Source of the DNA: an uncultured Allomuricauda sp.
Lineage (GTDB): Bacteria; Bacteroidota; Bacteroidia; Flavobacteriales; Flavobacteriaceae
Assembly: GCF_947258355.1 (NCBI RefSeq)
Contig: NZ_CAMYIC010000017.1
Coordinates: 1-59,173 of the forward strand
Length of the DNA stretch: 59,173 bases
Direction of reading: 5' to 3'
Each line of letters opens with the position of its first letter. The first letter of the stretch is position 1. The notes under the pieces were generated by a model, which was not told the origin of the DNA, did not search any database, and saw only the letters and a list, made by a program, of their open reading frames with translations. A program made the position numbers and the translations under genes. Positions 44,477 through 53,756 of this stretch are shown here, piece by piece.

Positions 44477-45615
44477 TGGATGTAGGAATTCAAAAAACCA
44501 TTGTATTTCTTTTTTTCATCTTCATTGGAATTTTACTTAAAGTAAAGTTCAAGTCCAAAGAAGAGATAACTGGAATAAAAAAGGTGATTCTTAACCTAGC
44601 ATTGCCAGCAACCATATTTATTGCGCTGTTGGGAATAAAGGTAGAATTGCACTTATTGGTATTGCCCCTATTGGCCCTTGGACTTAATCTATTGTTGTTT
44701 TTTGCAATGCCTTTTATTCTACCTCTAATGGGTATTGGTAAAGGAACTTCGGAGTACAGGACCGCAAAACTATTGGTGCCATCACTGGCTCCTGGATTGT
44801 CATCATTTCCATTTATCTTGGAATTTTTAGGTGAGGATTATTTGGCAAAAGCTGCTATGTCCGATTTGGGAAATAAAGTTTTCGTGCTCTTCTTTTTATA
44901 TCTAGTGGCCATGAACTGGCATTATAGCCTTCAATCCAGTGAAAAGAAAAATGGTGGAACCAAACTAAAGCCGTTGATCAAAGCAATGGTGTCGGAACCG
45001 GTAAATATATTTATAGGGGCAGCTCTTTTGTTATTGGCCTTTGGCTTAAGCATGGACTCCCTTCCATTTTTTATGAGCGAGACCTTGGAGAAACTCAGTT
45101 TGATCATGACTCCTTTGGTGCTATTATTTATTGGGTTGGCCGTTAAAATTAAAAGGAAACAGTTTTTCCAGATTTTTTCATTGTTGTGTACCCGTGCGGG
45201 CTTGGTACTATTGATTTCGGGAATTTTTGTCGCCGTAACAGGCATCGACGCACGAAACGAAATTCTGCTCACCATGGCCTTTGGCCTAAGTGCCTGTAGT
45301 TTTTGGCCGTATGCACATATCGCCGCGGTAGACAGCATGGAAATGGACAAGAATTCCAAAAAGAAAACCTTTAGCAGTGATTTTGGCGTGGCCATTCTGG
45401 CTTTATCCTTCCCACTATCCACCATGTTGATCTTGGCAACACTGAACAGCGGGTCTTTCTTTGTAAACCCCTTTAATATTTTCATTACGGCAATCGTGCT
45501 CTTGGCAGTTGGATTTGCCATTCCTTTGATCAGCGGTGTCAGCAAAAAAAAATGGTCGGAGCAACAATTGATAGATCATGAGATAAATTCTGCTGCCGCA
45601 GAGAAAGCTGCCTAG
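44476..45615 (+). CDS. AEC-type permease
   Basis: The 379-residue product starts with GTG and overlaps the stop of the aminotransferase gene (TAGTG). It has about ten membrane helices in two groups around a short loop, as in auxin-efflux-carrier type permeases. These often move organic acids or amino acids. The coupling with an exported aminotransferase suggests that it moves a product or substrate of that enzyme, but this is inference. Confidence 0.75.
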   Translation: MDVGIQKTIVFLFFIFIGILLKVKFKSKEEITGIKKVILNLALPATIFIALLGIKVELHLLVLPLLALGLNLLLFFAMPFILPLMGIGKGTSEYRTAKLLVPSLAPGLSSFPFILEFLGEDYLAKAAMSDLGNKVFVLFFLYLVAMNWHYSLQSSEKKNGGTKLKPLIKAMVSEPVNIFIGAALLLLAFGLSMDSLPFFMSETLEKLSLIMTPLVLLFIGLAVKIKRKQFFQIFSLLCTRAGLVLLISGIFVAVTGIDARNEILLTMAFGLSACSFWPYAHIAAVDSMEMDKNSKKKTFSSDFGVAILALSFPLSTMLILATLNSGSFFVNPFNIFITAIVLLAVGFAIPLISGVSKKKWSEQQLIDHEINSAAAEKAA

Positions 45616-45670
45616 ACACTTTTAAGAAAAGTTAGTTCTAAATCCCTACTTTTAAAGAAACTAGGAAATC

Positions 45671-46966
45671 ATGAAACAACCGCTCATAGCCATATATTTC
45701 ATTTTTTTTACTGGAGTCCTATCTGCTCAACAGACCAATCTTACAGTAAATCAAGACCGACTTGAAGACAGGATATTTGAACTTGCCGAATTCGGCCTTC
45801 AAGAGAATGGAGAAACAGAGCGGGTCGCTTTTAGCGATGCGGATATTGAGGCCCGTAACTGGGTTATCAAAACCCTAAAGGGTTTTGGCATGCAAGTTAA
45901 GGTCGATGCTGCTGGAAACATTATAGGTACCAGAGAGGGAACAGATCCATCTAAAAAGCCCATTGCATTTGGCTCACATATCGATCGAGTTCCCAATGGC
46001 GGAAATTACGATGGCTGTGTAGGCTCCATGGCCGCCTTGGAAATTGTTGAAACCCTGAACGAGAACAACATCAAAACTGATCATCCTTTGGAAGTAATCA
46101 TTTTTCCGAATGAAGAAGGAGGTGTTATGGGAAGCAGGGCCATGGCGGGCAACCTGGGCAAAGCTGCACTTGGTGTGGTCAATTCCACAGGCTATTCCAT
46201 GGGTGAAGGAATTATGAGAATTGGTGGAGATACCACAAAGCTCAAAGAAGCCAAGCGCGGAAAAGGCAACCTGGCCGCCTTTCTCGAACTTCATATTGAA
46301 CAGGGCGGCAAGCTCGAAAAAGAAAATCTGGACATTGGCGTAGTAGAAGGCATTGTTGGCCTCAATTGGTGGGATGTTGTATTCACTGGTTTCGCCAACC
46401 ATGCAGGCACCACCCCCATGAACGCCAGACAGGATGCCCTTTTAGCTGCTGCCAAATATATTATTGCAGTAAACGAAATTACCAATAGTTTTGAGGGAAC
46501 ACAGGTAGGAACGGTAGGTCGAATAAAGGCGGAGCCTGGAGCTCCAAACGTTATCCCTGGAAAGGTCACCGCCAGTTTAGAAATCCGTGACCTATCTTCA
46601 GAAGTTATTGAAAAAGTATATCAAGCAATAAAGCAAAAAACGGAGGAGATAGCTGAAGCCTCCAATGTGTCCGTTGAATTTTTGCCATTGGACACGACTG
46701 CTGAACCTGCTTTGACAGATACTAGTATCCAAAAAGAAATCGAGTCTTCTGCAAAGGCACTAGGGCTAAGTTATCAATATATGCCCAGCGGTGCCGGCCA
46801 TGATGCACAGGATATCTCAAGATTCGCACCAGTTGGGATGATTTTTGTGCCGAGCCAAGGAGGCATCAGTCACTCGCCCAAGGAATTTACATCAGTAGAA
46901 GATATGGCCAATGGTGCAAATGTACTTTTGCATTCCATTTTGGCTTTGGATAAAAAATTGGATTGA
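45671..46966 (+). CDS. Exported M20 family amidohydrolase
   Basis: The 431-residue product has a signal peptide (ending LSAQ) followed by the M20 catalytic domain of the carbamoylase/allantoate-amidohydrolase group. Metal-binding segments are GSHIDRVPNGGNYDG, NEEGGVMGSRAM and a later LHIEQG, and SGAGHDAQ is in the C-terminal part. It would cleave an N-carbamoyl or ureido amino acid outside the cytoplasm. It starts 55 bp after the permease gene and may belong to the same transcription unit. Confidence 0.88.
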   Translation: MKQPLIAIYFIFFTGVLSAQQTNLTVNQDRLEDRIFELAEFGLQENGETERVAFSDADIEARNWVIKTLKGFGMQVKVDAAGNIIGTREGTDPSKKPIAFGSHIDRVPNGGNYDGCVGSMAALEIVETLNENNIKTDHPLEVIIFPNEEGGVMGSRAMAGNLGKAALGVVNSTGYSMGEGIMRIGGDTTKLKEAKRGKGNLAAFLELHIEQGGKLEKENLDIGVVEGIVGLNWWDVVFTGFANHAGTTPMNARQDALLAAAKYIIAVNEITNSFEGTQVGTVGRIKAEPGAPNVIPGKVTASLEIRDLSSEVIEKVYQAIKQKTEEIAEASNVSVEFLPLDTTAEPALTDTSIQKEIESSAKALGLSYQYMPSGAGHDAQDISRFAPVGMIFVPSQGGISHSPKEFTSVEDMANGANVLLHSILALDKKLD

Positions 46967-46974
46967 TATTTTTA

Positions 46975-47646
46975 TTAATCAGCGGATAAAATTATACTCC
47001 TCGTCGCATTGGCAATAAGCGAGATACTTATCCAGTAGGTGGCCAAAATCAATACGCCAGAAAGGTAAAAAGGGGTCTTGAATTTGGCAATTGCCAATAG
47101 CGTATCCGAAAGCATAAAGAACAAAACAGCCATTGCCATCAAAACATGTGCATTGTTCCTTTGACGCAGGTACAAACCCACCCCTTGCCATGCCATAAAC
47201 GTGATAATCAATACATAAATGGATACCGGCAACAGGAAATCGCCCAAGCCTGGCCTTAACCAAAAGAACAATGCACCAGCGATACCAAAAAGAATCAAAA
47301 AGGAAATCCAGTCTTTGTAAAATCCCTTGTACTGGATAAATGAAATAGCAAATATGATGTGGGCCATTAAAAATGCCACTAGGCCTAGTAAAAAATAATC
47401 TTCAAAAAGTAACAGTACATCCCCAAGCAAACAAAACACCAAGGCAATGGTGACCATTCTACCTAATTTATCTTTGTTCTTATTTGAAATAAAAACCAGC
47501 AAAGCGATTACCAAAATAGTGGTCAATGGCTTTAATAACATAAAAAGCTGTCGGTCGCTATAATGCCCAAAGTATATGGCCAAACATGCGGAAACAAGTA
47601 TCAAAATATTGATTGCCCACCTTTTTTTATCTGTTTTGGCTACCAT
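46975..47646 (-). CDS. Lysoplasmalogenase (YhhN/TMEM86 family)
   Basis: The 223-residue product has about eight membrane helices with the family pattern GDVLLLFEDYFLLGLVAFLMAH and a later MLSDTLLAIAKF. The animal enzyme TMEM86B cleaves vinyl-ether lysophospholipids; the bacterial substrate is not fixed. The 5' end overlaps the CYTH gene by 7 bp, so the two are coupled. Confidence 0.85.
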   Translation of the reverse strand: MVAKTDKKRWAINILILVSACLAIYFGHYSDRQLFMLLKPLTTILVIALLVFISNKNKDKLGRMVTIALVFCLLGDVLLLFEDYFLLGLVAFLMAHIIFAISFIQYKGFYKDWISFLILFGIAGALFFWLRPGLGDFLLPVSIYVLIITFMAWQGVGLYLRQRNNAHVLMAMAVLFFMLSDTLLAIAKFKTPFYLSGVLILATYWISISLIANATRSIILSAD

Positions 47647-48113
47647 TCCTTAAACGGTTTTTTGCTTAATTGGGAATTATAATATTCCACTTGGCCTGTA
47701 ATTTCTTTACCCAGCCAATCCGGTTTATCAAAACGCTCTTCTTCGTGTTTGAGTTCAACTTCTGCCAAAACAAGCCCTTTGTTTTCGCCCAAAAACTCAT
47801 CCACTTCAAATAAATGATTCCCAAAAGGCACTTCAAATCGCATTTTTTCCAAAATTCCCGCTTCGCAGAGATCGATTAAATTGGTCGCTTCGGATGCACT
47901 GATTTCGGTTTCCCACTCAAATCGTGTGGTGCCTGATTCGTTGCTAGGCCCTTTGACGGTCAAAAAGCCTTTCTCTCCCTTAATTCTCACCCTAACGGTT
48001 CTGTCCGGGTCAGTGTTCAAGAATCCCTGAACAATTCGAGTCTGGGATGTTGCCTTCTGCTTATACGCATCCGACTTGACTAAAAACTTTCGTTCTATTT
48101 CCAAATGTTCCAT
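47640..48113 (-). CDS. CYTH domain protein
   Basis: From the ATG at 48113 the product has 157 residues. ExExK is present as E5-I-E7-R-K9, followed by charged strands with RVRIKGEKGFLTVKG and EWETEI, typical of the CYTH tunnel fold. Members hydrolyse triphosphates or inorganic triphosphate or make cyclic AMP; here the substrate is not known, and triphosphatase activity is most common in such short proteins. It lies divergent from dinB. Confidence 0.88.
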   Translation of the reverse strand: MEHLEIERKFLVKSDAYKQKATSQTRIVQGFLNTDPDRTVRVRIKGEKGFLTVKGPSNESGTTRFEWETEISASEATNLIDLCEAGILEKMRFEVPFGNHLFEVDEFLGENKGLVLAEVELKHEEERFDKPDWLGKEITGQVEYYNSQLSKKPFKEW

Positions 48114-48140
48114 CAAACTAAATATACCCTAAATTTGAAA

Positions 48141-49241
48141 ATGGACTTTGATTTTCCCCTAAGAAAAATTATTCATGTGGACATGGATGCCTTTTATGCC
48201 TCCGTGGAACAGCATGATAACCCTGAGCTCAAGGGGAAACCGATTGCCGTTGGAGGAGGTTCCAAACGTGGCGTGGTCTCTGCTGCCAGCTACGAAGCAC
48301 GAAAATTTGGGGTACGAAGTGCCATGGCAGGTGCCATTGCTCGTAGAAATTGCCCCGACCTCATCTTTGTAAAACCTCGTTTTGATCGTTACAAAGAGGT
48401 CTCCATGCAAATTCGGAGTATTTTTTACGAATACACTGAACTAGTGGAGCCCCTTTCCTTGGATGAAGCCTATTTGGATGTAACAGAAAATAAAAAAGGG
48501 AACCCTTCGGCCACATTGATTGCGAAAGAAATACGTCAAAAAATATTTGATAAAACAGGTTTGACCGCTTCTGCGGGAATATCCATAAACAAGTTTATAG
48601 CCAAGGTTGCAAGCGATTACAACAAGCCCAACGGACAGAAAACAGTAAACCCGGAAGAAGTAATTGACTTTTTGGAAAACTTGGATATTCGAAAATTTTA
48701 TGGTGTGGGCAAGGTCACTGCCGAAAAAATGTATCGATTAGGAATTTTTACGGGAAAAGACCTCAAAGAAAAGTCCTTGGAGTTCTTGAACCAGCATTTT
48801 GGAAAAGGGGGAAGTCATTATTACAATGTGGTACGAGGAATACATTTGAGTAGTGTTAAGCCGCATCGTATTCCGAAATCCGTCGGTGCAGAGCGAACAT
48901 TTTCCGAGAACCTGAGCAGTGAGATCTTTATGCTGGAGAAATTGGAAAACATTGCCAGCGAACTGGAAAGAAGACTTCAAAAATCGAAAATTGCTGGAAA
49001 AACGATTACCCTGAAAATAAAATACAGTGACTTTACCTTACAGACCCGGAGCAAAACCCTTCCTTATTTTATTGCCAGCAAAGATTTGATTTTGGAAACG
49101 GCCAAAGAACTTTTGTATCAATCCACTTTAGAAAACTCAGTAAGGCTCTTGGGGATTTCGTTGGCCAACCTAAATACGGAAAAGGAAAAAGAACAGCCTA
49201 AAAAAGAGTCTGTACTGGTTCAGCTCAAGTTTGATTTTTAA
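48141..49241 (+). CDS. dinB: DNA polymerase IV
   Basis: From the ATG at 48141 the product has 366 residues. The Y-family catalytic residues are present: HVDMDAFYASVEQ (D14) and the SLDEAYLDV segment with its D and E. A HhH region and a little-finger domain follow. The very C-terminus (QLKFDF) looks like a sliding-clamp binding motif. The ATG at 48105 is less likely because it lies inside the CYTH gene. It bypasses DNA lesions with low fidelity. Confidence 0.95.
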   Translation: MDFDFPLRKIIHVDMDAFYASVEQHDNPELKGKPIAVGGGSKRGVVSAASYEARKFGVRSAMAGAIARRNCPDLIFVKPRFDRYKEVSMQIRSIFYEYTELVEPLSLDEAYLDVTENKKGNPSATLIAKEIRQKIFDKTGLTASAGISINKFIAKVASDYNKPNGQKTVNPEEVIDFLENLDIRKFYGVGKVTAEKMYRLGIFTGKDLKEKSLEFLNQHFGKGGSHYYNVVRGIHLSSVKPHRIPKSVGAERTFSENLSSEIFMLEKLENIASELERRLQKSKIAGKTITLKIKYSDFTLQTRSKTLPYFIASKDLILETAKELLYQSTLENSVRLLGISLANLNTEKEKEQPKKESVLVQLKFDF

Positions 49242-49249
49242 AAGAAAAT

Positions 49250-49267
49250 GCCTCCCTTTCGGGAGGC
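49250..49267. terminator. Bidirectional terminator between dinB and the M16 protease gene
   Basis: GCCTCCC-TTTC-GGGAGGC is followed by ATTTTCTTTT on the minus strand; the plus-strand T-run is poorer. Confidence 0.8.
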
Positions 49268-49277
49268 CCATTATTAT

Positions 49278-52058
49278 TTAATTCTTGATGTCCGTTTCCA
49301 TTGGTTTTACCGCAGGTTTCTTAGGGTTACCATCAGCATCGATTTCTATGATATTGTCAAAACCGAGTTCATCCAACTTGTTGATAATTTCAGCCCTATC
49401 ACCAACCATAAACCAGTTTACCTTTTCTGGTTGTACCACTTCGTTACTAACTTTTCTAATATCATCTACGGATAGGTTTCTTACGTTTTGATCATATTTT
49501 TGATAGTAATCGTCCGGCAAATCATATCTGATTAAATTTCTAACCGAAGTGTTAACCGAGCTATTGGTTTCCCATTGACCGGGGAGTTTCAGTACCTGAT
49601 TGGTCTTCACTTTCTCCAGTTCTTCGCTGGTTGCAGGCCTTGTAGAAGTAAATTCGGATATTTCCTTTCTAATCTCCGTAACGGATTCCGCTGTTTTATC
49701 GGTTTGTACCGGTGCATAAACGATAAATGGACGGTCTTCTTTGGAGCCTAGTACAAATCCTCCAGCGCCGTAGGACCAGTGCTTATCTTCCCTCAGGTTC
49801 ATATTGATTCGGGAAGTAAAATCACCTCCAAGAATATTTACCATTTGCTCCATCGCTATTTCGTTAACATCCCCATACTTCTCGGTCAAATGTCCCGCCA
49901 AAATCACTGATTGTTGGGATTCGGGCCTGTTCATTAAATACAATGTATTCTTGGAATTGGTTTTGGGCTCGTTAAACGCAATGGTCGGCACATCTCCTCT
50001 CTTCCATTTGCCCAGTGTTTTTTCCAATTTGGATTTCAATTCGCTCATATCGACATCCCCGGTAACAATTAAAGTGGAATTGTTGGGCTTGAACCATGTA
50101 TTGTAAAAATCCACCACATCTTCCCTGGTCAATTTTGAAACCGTGTCCTCGTATCCTGTTCCTGTGTATGGACTACTATATGGATGGTCTTCGCCGTAAA
50201 GGTACTTGTTCATGACTCTCAAGGCCATGGTGATGGGCTGCGACTTTTCTTGTTTTATACTATTGATCTGCTCTTTTTGCAAACGCTCAAATTCCTTTTC
50301 AGGGAAAACAGGGTTGAGCACTACATCCATGAACAAGTCCAAGCTGGCATCCAAACTTGGTTTTAGGGTGCTCATGTACACGTTGGATTCATCCTGACTT
50401 GAAAAGGTATTCAATGACGCTCCCAACAATTGAAGTTGTTCGTTTATTTCCAAGGAAGTCTTGTCCTTGGTTCCTTCGTCCATCAAATTCATGGCCAAAT
50501 TGGCTGTTCCGGGACTGGATAAATAATCAGTTTTGTAGCCTGCATCCGCAACTAAATTGATAATAACCGTAGGTACTCCTTTGCGTTGGGCCAAAACTAC
50601 ATTAAGTCCATTGGATAGCTGGGTACGCTGAAGTTCTGGAAATTTGGAGCTTTTTGGCGCCCCCAATTCTGGCAGCTTGCTTCTGTCAACAGTGGATTCT
50701 ACGATGTCATATTCTGGAAATGGTCGACAGATTAAAATATGCTTGCCTTTAGTGAGCCATTTTTCAGCTGTCTTCCGAAGATCTTCGACTGTCGCTTCTT
50801 CCACGTACTCCAATTTTGTTTTGTAGTAAGATGCATCACCATGATATGTTTGATTGGATGCGAGAATATCGGAAACTCCTCCAAAGCCACCTATTCGCTC
50901 CATACCTTTTATAAAATTGGCGAAGTAATTCGCTTTTACTCTTTTAAGTTCTTCTTCGGTAGGGCCTTCTTTGATGAACCTTTCGATTTCGGCCTCAAGC
51001 TCTTTTTCTAATTTTGCGGGGTCTTCACCTTGCTTTACGTTCAACCACGTAATAAACTGACTAGCAATCTCACTGGATGCCTGAAAAGAAACAGCAGCAC
51101 TGGCCGATTGATCTTGGTATATGAATTTTTGATACAATCTTGAATTTTTTCCACTTGTCAAGATCGCAGAAATCAAATCAAAATGGAGGTCTTCCCTGAA
51201 TCCAAATGGAGGCGTGTTCCATGCAAAAAGTACTCTGGTCTCTGGAACACGATCCTCATATTCTTGACGAGAATCATAAATTTTGTTGGGAATGTTAACC
51301 TCTTGGCGTTCCACAGTTGGACCCGAAGGAATGTCCCCAAAATATTTGATAACCTTTTGATGTGCTTCCTCAGCATCAACATCCCCTGCTATGGCAACAA
51401 CGGCATTGGCGGCACCATAATAAGATTTAAACCAATCCTGTACATCCTCCAAAGAAGCGGCGTTCAAATCCTCCATTTCTCCAATAACTGTCCATGAATA
51501 GGGGTGTCCTTTGGGATACATGGCCTTGGTCAAATAGTCCCACTGCATTCCATACGGTTGGTTTTCGCCTTGTCGTTTCTCGTTTTGCACTACACCTCGT
51601 TGCTCATCAAGCTTTTCCTGATCAATGGCGCCCAACAAATGCCCCATACGATCAGACTCTAAGAACAGAACTTGATCTAAAGCGGAAACTGGAACATTTT
51701 GGAAGTAGTTGGTCCGGTCTGTGTTGGTTGTTCCATTCAGGTCGGTTCCTCCTATACTTTCCAAAGCTTGGAAATAATCCGTGTTATAGTTTTCACTTCC
51801 ATTAAACATTAAATGCTCGAATAAATGGGCAAATCCACTTTTTCCTGGTTTTTCATTTTTAGATCCTACATGGTACCAAACATTTACGGCAGCAATAGGT
51901 GCTTTGTGGTCTTCATAAACCAAAAGAGTAAGGCCATTTTTTAAAGTGTACGTTTTGTAATCGATGTTAATATCATCTGCTTTAAACTGAAATTCTTGCC
52001 CAAAACCAATGGGAGAACATAATAGGCCCATAAACAAAGCCAGAAGTAACTTTTTCAT
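49278..52058 (-). CDS. M16 family metallopeptidase, two-domain
   Basis: The 926-residue product has a signal peptide (ending GFGQ) and two M16 modules. The zinc motif HLFEH lies at 78-82, with the third ligand in the EQRGVVQNEKR region. The second module has lost the zinc motif, as is normal in this family. It should degrade peptides in the periplasm. It is a single gene, divergent from the TetR regulator at 52303. Confidence 0.94.
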   Translation of the reverse strand: MKKLLLALFMGLLCSPIGFGQEFQFKADDINIDYKTYTLKNGLTLLVYEDHKAPIAAVNVWYHVGSKNEKPGKSGFAHLFEHLMFNGSENYNTDYFQALESIGGTDLNGTTNTDRTNYFQNVPVSALDQVLFLESDRMGHLLGAIDQEKLDEQRGVVQNEKRQGENQPYGMQWDYLTKAMYPKGHPYSWTVIGEMEDLNAASLEDVQDWFKSYYGAANAVVAIAGDVDAEEAHQKVIKYFGDIPSGPTVERQEVNIPNKIYDSRQEYEDRVPETRVLFAWNTPPFGFREDLHFDLISAILTSGKNSRLYQKFIYQDQSASAAVSFQASSEIASQFITWLNVKQGEDPAKLEKELEAEIERFIKEGPTEEELKRVKANYFANFIKGMERIGGFGGVSDILASNQTYHGDASYYKTKLEYVEEATVEDLRKTAEKWLTKGKHILICRPFPEYDIVESTVDRSKLPELGAPKSSKFPELQRTQLSNGLNVVLAQRKGVPTVIINLVADAGYKTDYLSSPGTANLAMNLMDEGTKDKTSLEINEQLQLLGASLNTFSSQDESNVYMSTLKPSLDASLDLFMDVVLNPVFPEKEFERLQKEQINSIKQEKSQPITMALRVMNKYLYGEDHPYSSPYTGTGYEDTVSKLTREDVVDFYNTWFKPNNSTLIVTGDVDMSELKSKLEKTLGKWKRGDVPTIAFNEPKTNSKNTLYLMNRPESQQSVILAGHLTEKYGDVNEIAMEQMVNILGGDFTSRINMNLREDKHWSYGAGGFVLGSKEDRPFIVYAPVQTDKTAESVTEIRKEISEFTSTRPATSEELEKVKTNQVLKLPGQWETNSSVNTSVRNLIRYDLPDDYYQKYDQNVRNLSVDDIRKVSNEVVQPEKVNWFMVGDRAEIINKLDELGFDNIIEIDADGNPKKPAVKPMETDIKN

Positions 52059-52250
52059 TTAGATAGTGTTTTAATTTGATTGATAATATTGAATATTACA
52101 ATATAGCAAATTGTTGTCAACAAACGCTATTTTAAACAGTTAGCTTAAGAAAAGGATTTCATTCCCAATGGGAAACACCTTGTTATGTTGCAAAAAAGAT
52201 GGTTTTTTATCACACAGCTATGGGTTTAATTGCTCCGCCCAATAATTCTT

Positions 52251-52265
52251 TATTACTTTGTAATA
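52251..52265. promoter_or_regulatory. Possible operator upstream of the TetR gene
   Basis: TATTAC-TTT-GTAATA is a perfect 15-bp inverted repeat 38 bp before the TetR start. It would suit a dimeric TetR-type repressor acting on itself or on the divergent M16 gene. Confidence 0.4.
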
Positions 52266-52302
52266 CCATTGACCACCATTAACTATATTCTTTCTCATTT
52301 TT

Positions 52303-52881
52303 ATGCAACGAAATGAATTGCACGAGCATATTATATCCTCAGCGGGAAATCTTTTCTATTCCCAAGGATATAATTCTACCGGGGTAAACGAAATCATAAA
52401 TAAATGTAATATAGCCAAAGCAACGCTGTACAGCCATTTTAAATCCAAAGAGGATATTTGCGTGGCTTATCTAAATCAGCGACATAGTGGTTTTATGAAC
52501 AGGCTTAGGAGCTATGTTGGCCAAAGACAATCGGGAAGGAACCAGCTTATGGCAATCTTTGACCTCTTAAGGGATATGTATCTAGAGGAAAACTTTCAAG
52601 GGTGCTGGGGACTCAAAACGTTGGGGGAATTATCTCCGGACCAAACCACTGTTCTTAATGTGATCCAGCAACAGAAAAAAGAACTGCTCTTGTATTTAGG
52701 CGAGGTTGTTGGCGATAATATTTCCAATTTATCCAAAGCGGAAACTGAAAAAATTTCGGGAGGACTCTATCTTTTATATGAAAGTGCCGTTACCGAGAGT
52801 CATCTATATAAAAATGACTGGCCAATTTTCATGGCAAAAAGTATAGCCCCGTCTCTTTTTAAGGATGCTGAAATCCTATAA
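52303..52881 (+). CDS. TetR/AcrR family regulator
   Basis: The 192-residue product has an N-terminal helix-turn-helix (VNEIINKCNIAKATLYSHFKSKEDI, split around residues 29-53) and a helical C-terminal half. It is divergent from the M16 protease gene. Its targets are unknown. A terminator follows. Confidence 0.9.
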   Translation: MQRNELHEHIISSAGNLFYSQGYNSTGVNEIINKCNIAKATLYSHFKSKEDICVAYLNQRHSGFMNRLRSYVGQRQSGRNQLMAIFDLLRDMYLEENFQGCWGLKTLGELSPDQTTVLNVIQQQKKELLLYLGEVVGDNISNLSKAETEKISGGLYLLYESAVTESHLYKNDWPIFMAKSIAPSLFKDAEIL

Positions 52882-52882
52882 A

Positions 52883-52911
52883 AAAAGCCCCTCCAATAAG
52901 GAGAGGCTTTT
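52883..52911. terminator. Terminator after the TetR gene
   Basis: AAAAGCC.CTCC and GGAG.GGCTTTT form a stem with one internal mismatch and an AATA loop, with T-runs on both sides. It serves the convergent genes at 52303 and 52932. Confidence 0.75.
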
Positions 52912-52931
52912 GAACTATTAATTTTATTTGA

Positions 52932-53480
52932 TTAGGCTTCCACAGCTTCCAAAGGTTGTGCCACTGGGAAATCCACTGGGACTTTTGTAGTGCTGTGAAT
53001 GTAGTTGGAGATGGTCTTATCGCCAACCAAGACTATGGTATCAATCAGGTTTTCCTTGGTCCAACCAGCTGCAAAGAAATCATCTACGATTTTCTGATCT
53101 GTTGCTCCTCTGTTTTCTGTAATGTTCTTGGCCAACTTCGCCAAAGCATTCAGTTTCCCGTCAAAAGAGGCTTTTCCCGCTCTTAATTCCAGAATCTGCT
53201 CCTCTGTAAATCCGTTCATTTTCCCAATGGCGGTATGTGCGGATAAGCAATAAATACAGTTATTTACCTGGCTAACAGCCAAATGCACCACCTCTTTTTC
53301 CTTTGCTTTCAATGAAGTTTTGGCATTGGAAAGGCTCAAATAATTGCCCAAGGCATTTTCGGAGTGGGCATAGGTCGCAAACAGGTTAGGTACGAATCCT
53401 ACCGCTTTTTCCAAGTTGTCAAAAATGGCCTGATTGGCAGTGCTCACTTCTTCTCTTTTAGGTACATTGATTGTGCTCAT
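52932..53480 (-). CDS. Carboxymuconolactone decarboxylase (AhpD-like) family protein
   Basis: The 182-residue helical protein has the AhpD-type site C75-x-x-C78 with H82 (NNCIYCLSAH). In AhpD this site transfers reducing power to peroxiredoxin, so this is probably a peroxidase-related enzyme rather than a decarboxylase. The small ORF at 53505-53663 lies upstream on the same strand, and an AraC regulator lies beyond it. Confidence 0.88.
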   Translation of the reverse strand: MSTINVPKREEVSTANQAIFDNLEKAVGFVPNLFATYAHSENALGNYLSLSNAKTSLKAKEKEVVHLAVSQVNNCIYCLSAHTAIGKMNGFTEEQILELRAGKASFDGKLNALAKLAKNITENRGATDQKIVDDFFAAGWTKENLIDTIVLVGDKTISNYIHSTTKVPVDFPVAQPLEAVEA

Positions 53481-53504
53481 GATTATAAATTGTTTTTAAA
53501 TGGA

Positions 53505-53663
53505 TTAATACGTTTGTACAAAGGGTTGTTCTGCATCACAATAAAAATCGTGATGGTATTTTTGCTCACAATGCTCCGAAACCGGTACAGTTTGCGAAGC
53601 GGATTTTTGTGATGTTCTAAAAATCTCAATGAGATTGAAAATGGATTTTTCCGTGGCTTTCAT
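53505..53663 (-). CDS. Small 52-residue protein upstream of the AhpD-like gene
   Basis: ATG at 53663 to TAA at 53505 gives 52 residues with a natural composition: MKATEKSIFNLIEIFR, then a polar middle and EHCEQKYHHDFYCD, with two cysteines and several histidines. AAAAGATAA-like purine-rich sequence precedes the start. It ends 24 bp before the AhpD-like gene, so it could be co-transcribed. A Cys/His cluster could bind a metal, but no family is recognised. An unused frame remains possible. Confidence 0.45.
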   Translation of the reverse strand: MKATEKSIFNLIEIFRTSQKSASQTVPVSEHCEQKYHHDFYCDAEQPFVQTY

Positions 53664-53756
53664 CTTTTATCTGTTTTTTTAATTACAGGGCAAAGATGCC
53701 TCGAAAAGGAGGGTGGATGTTAGGAAGGATTTCCCGACGGCTTGACAAATTTTCCC

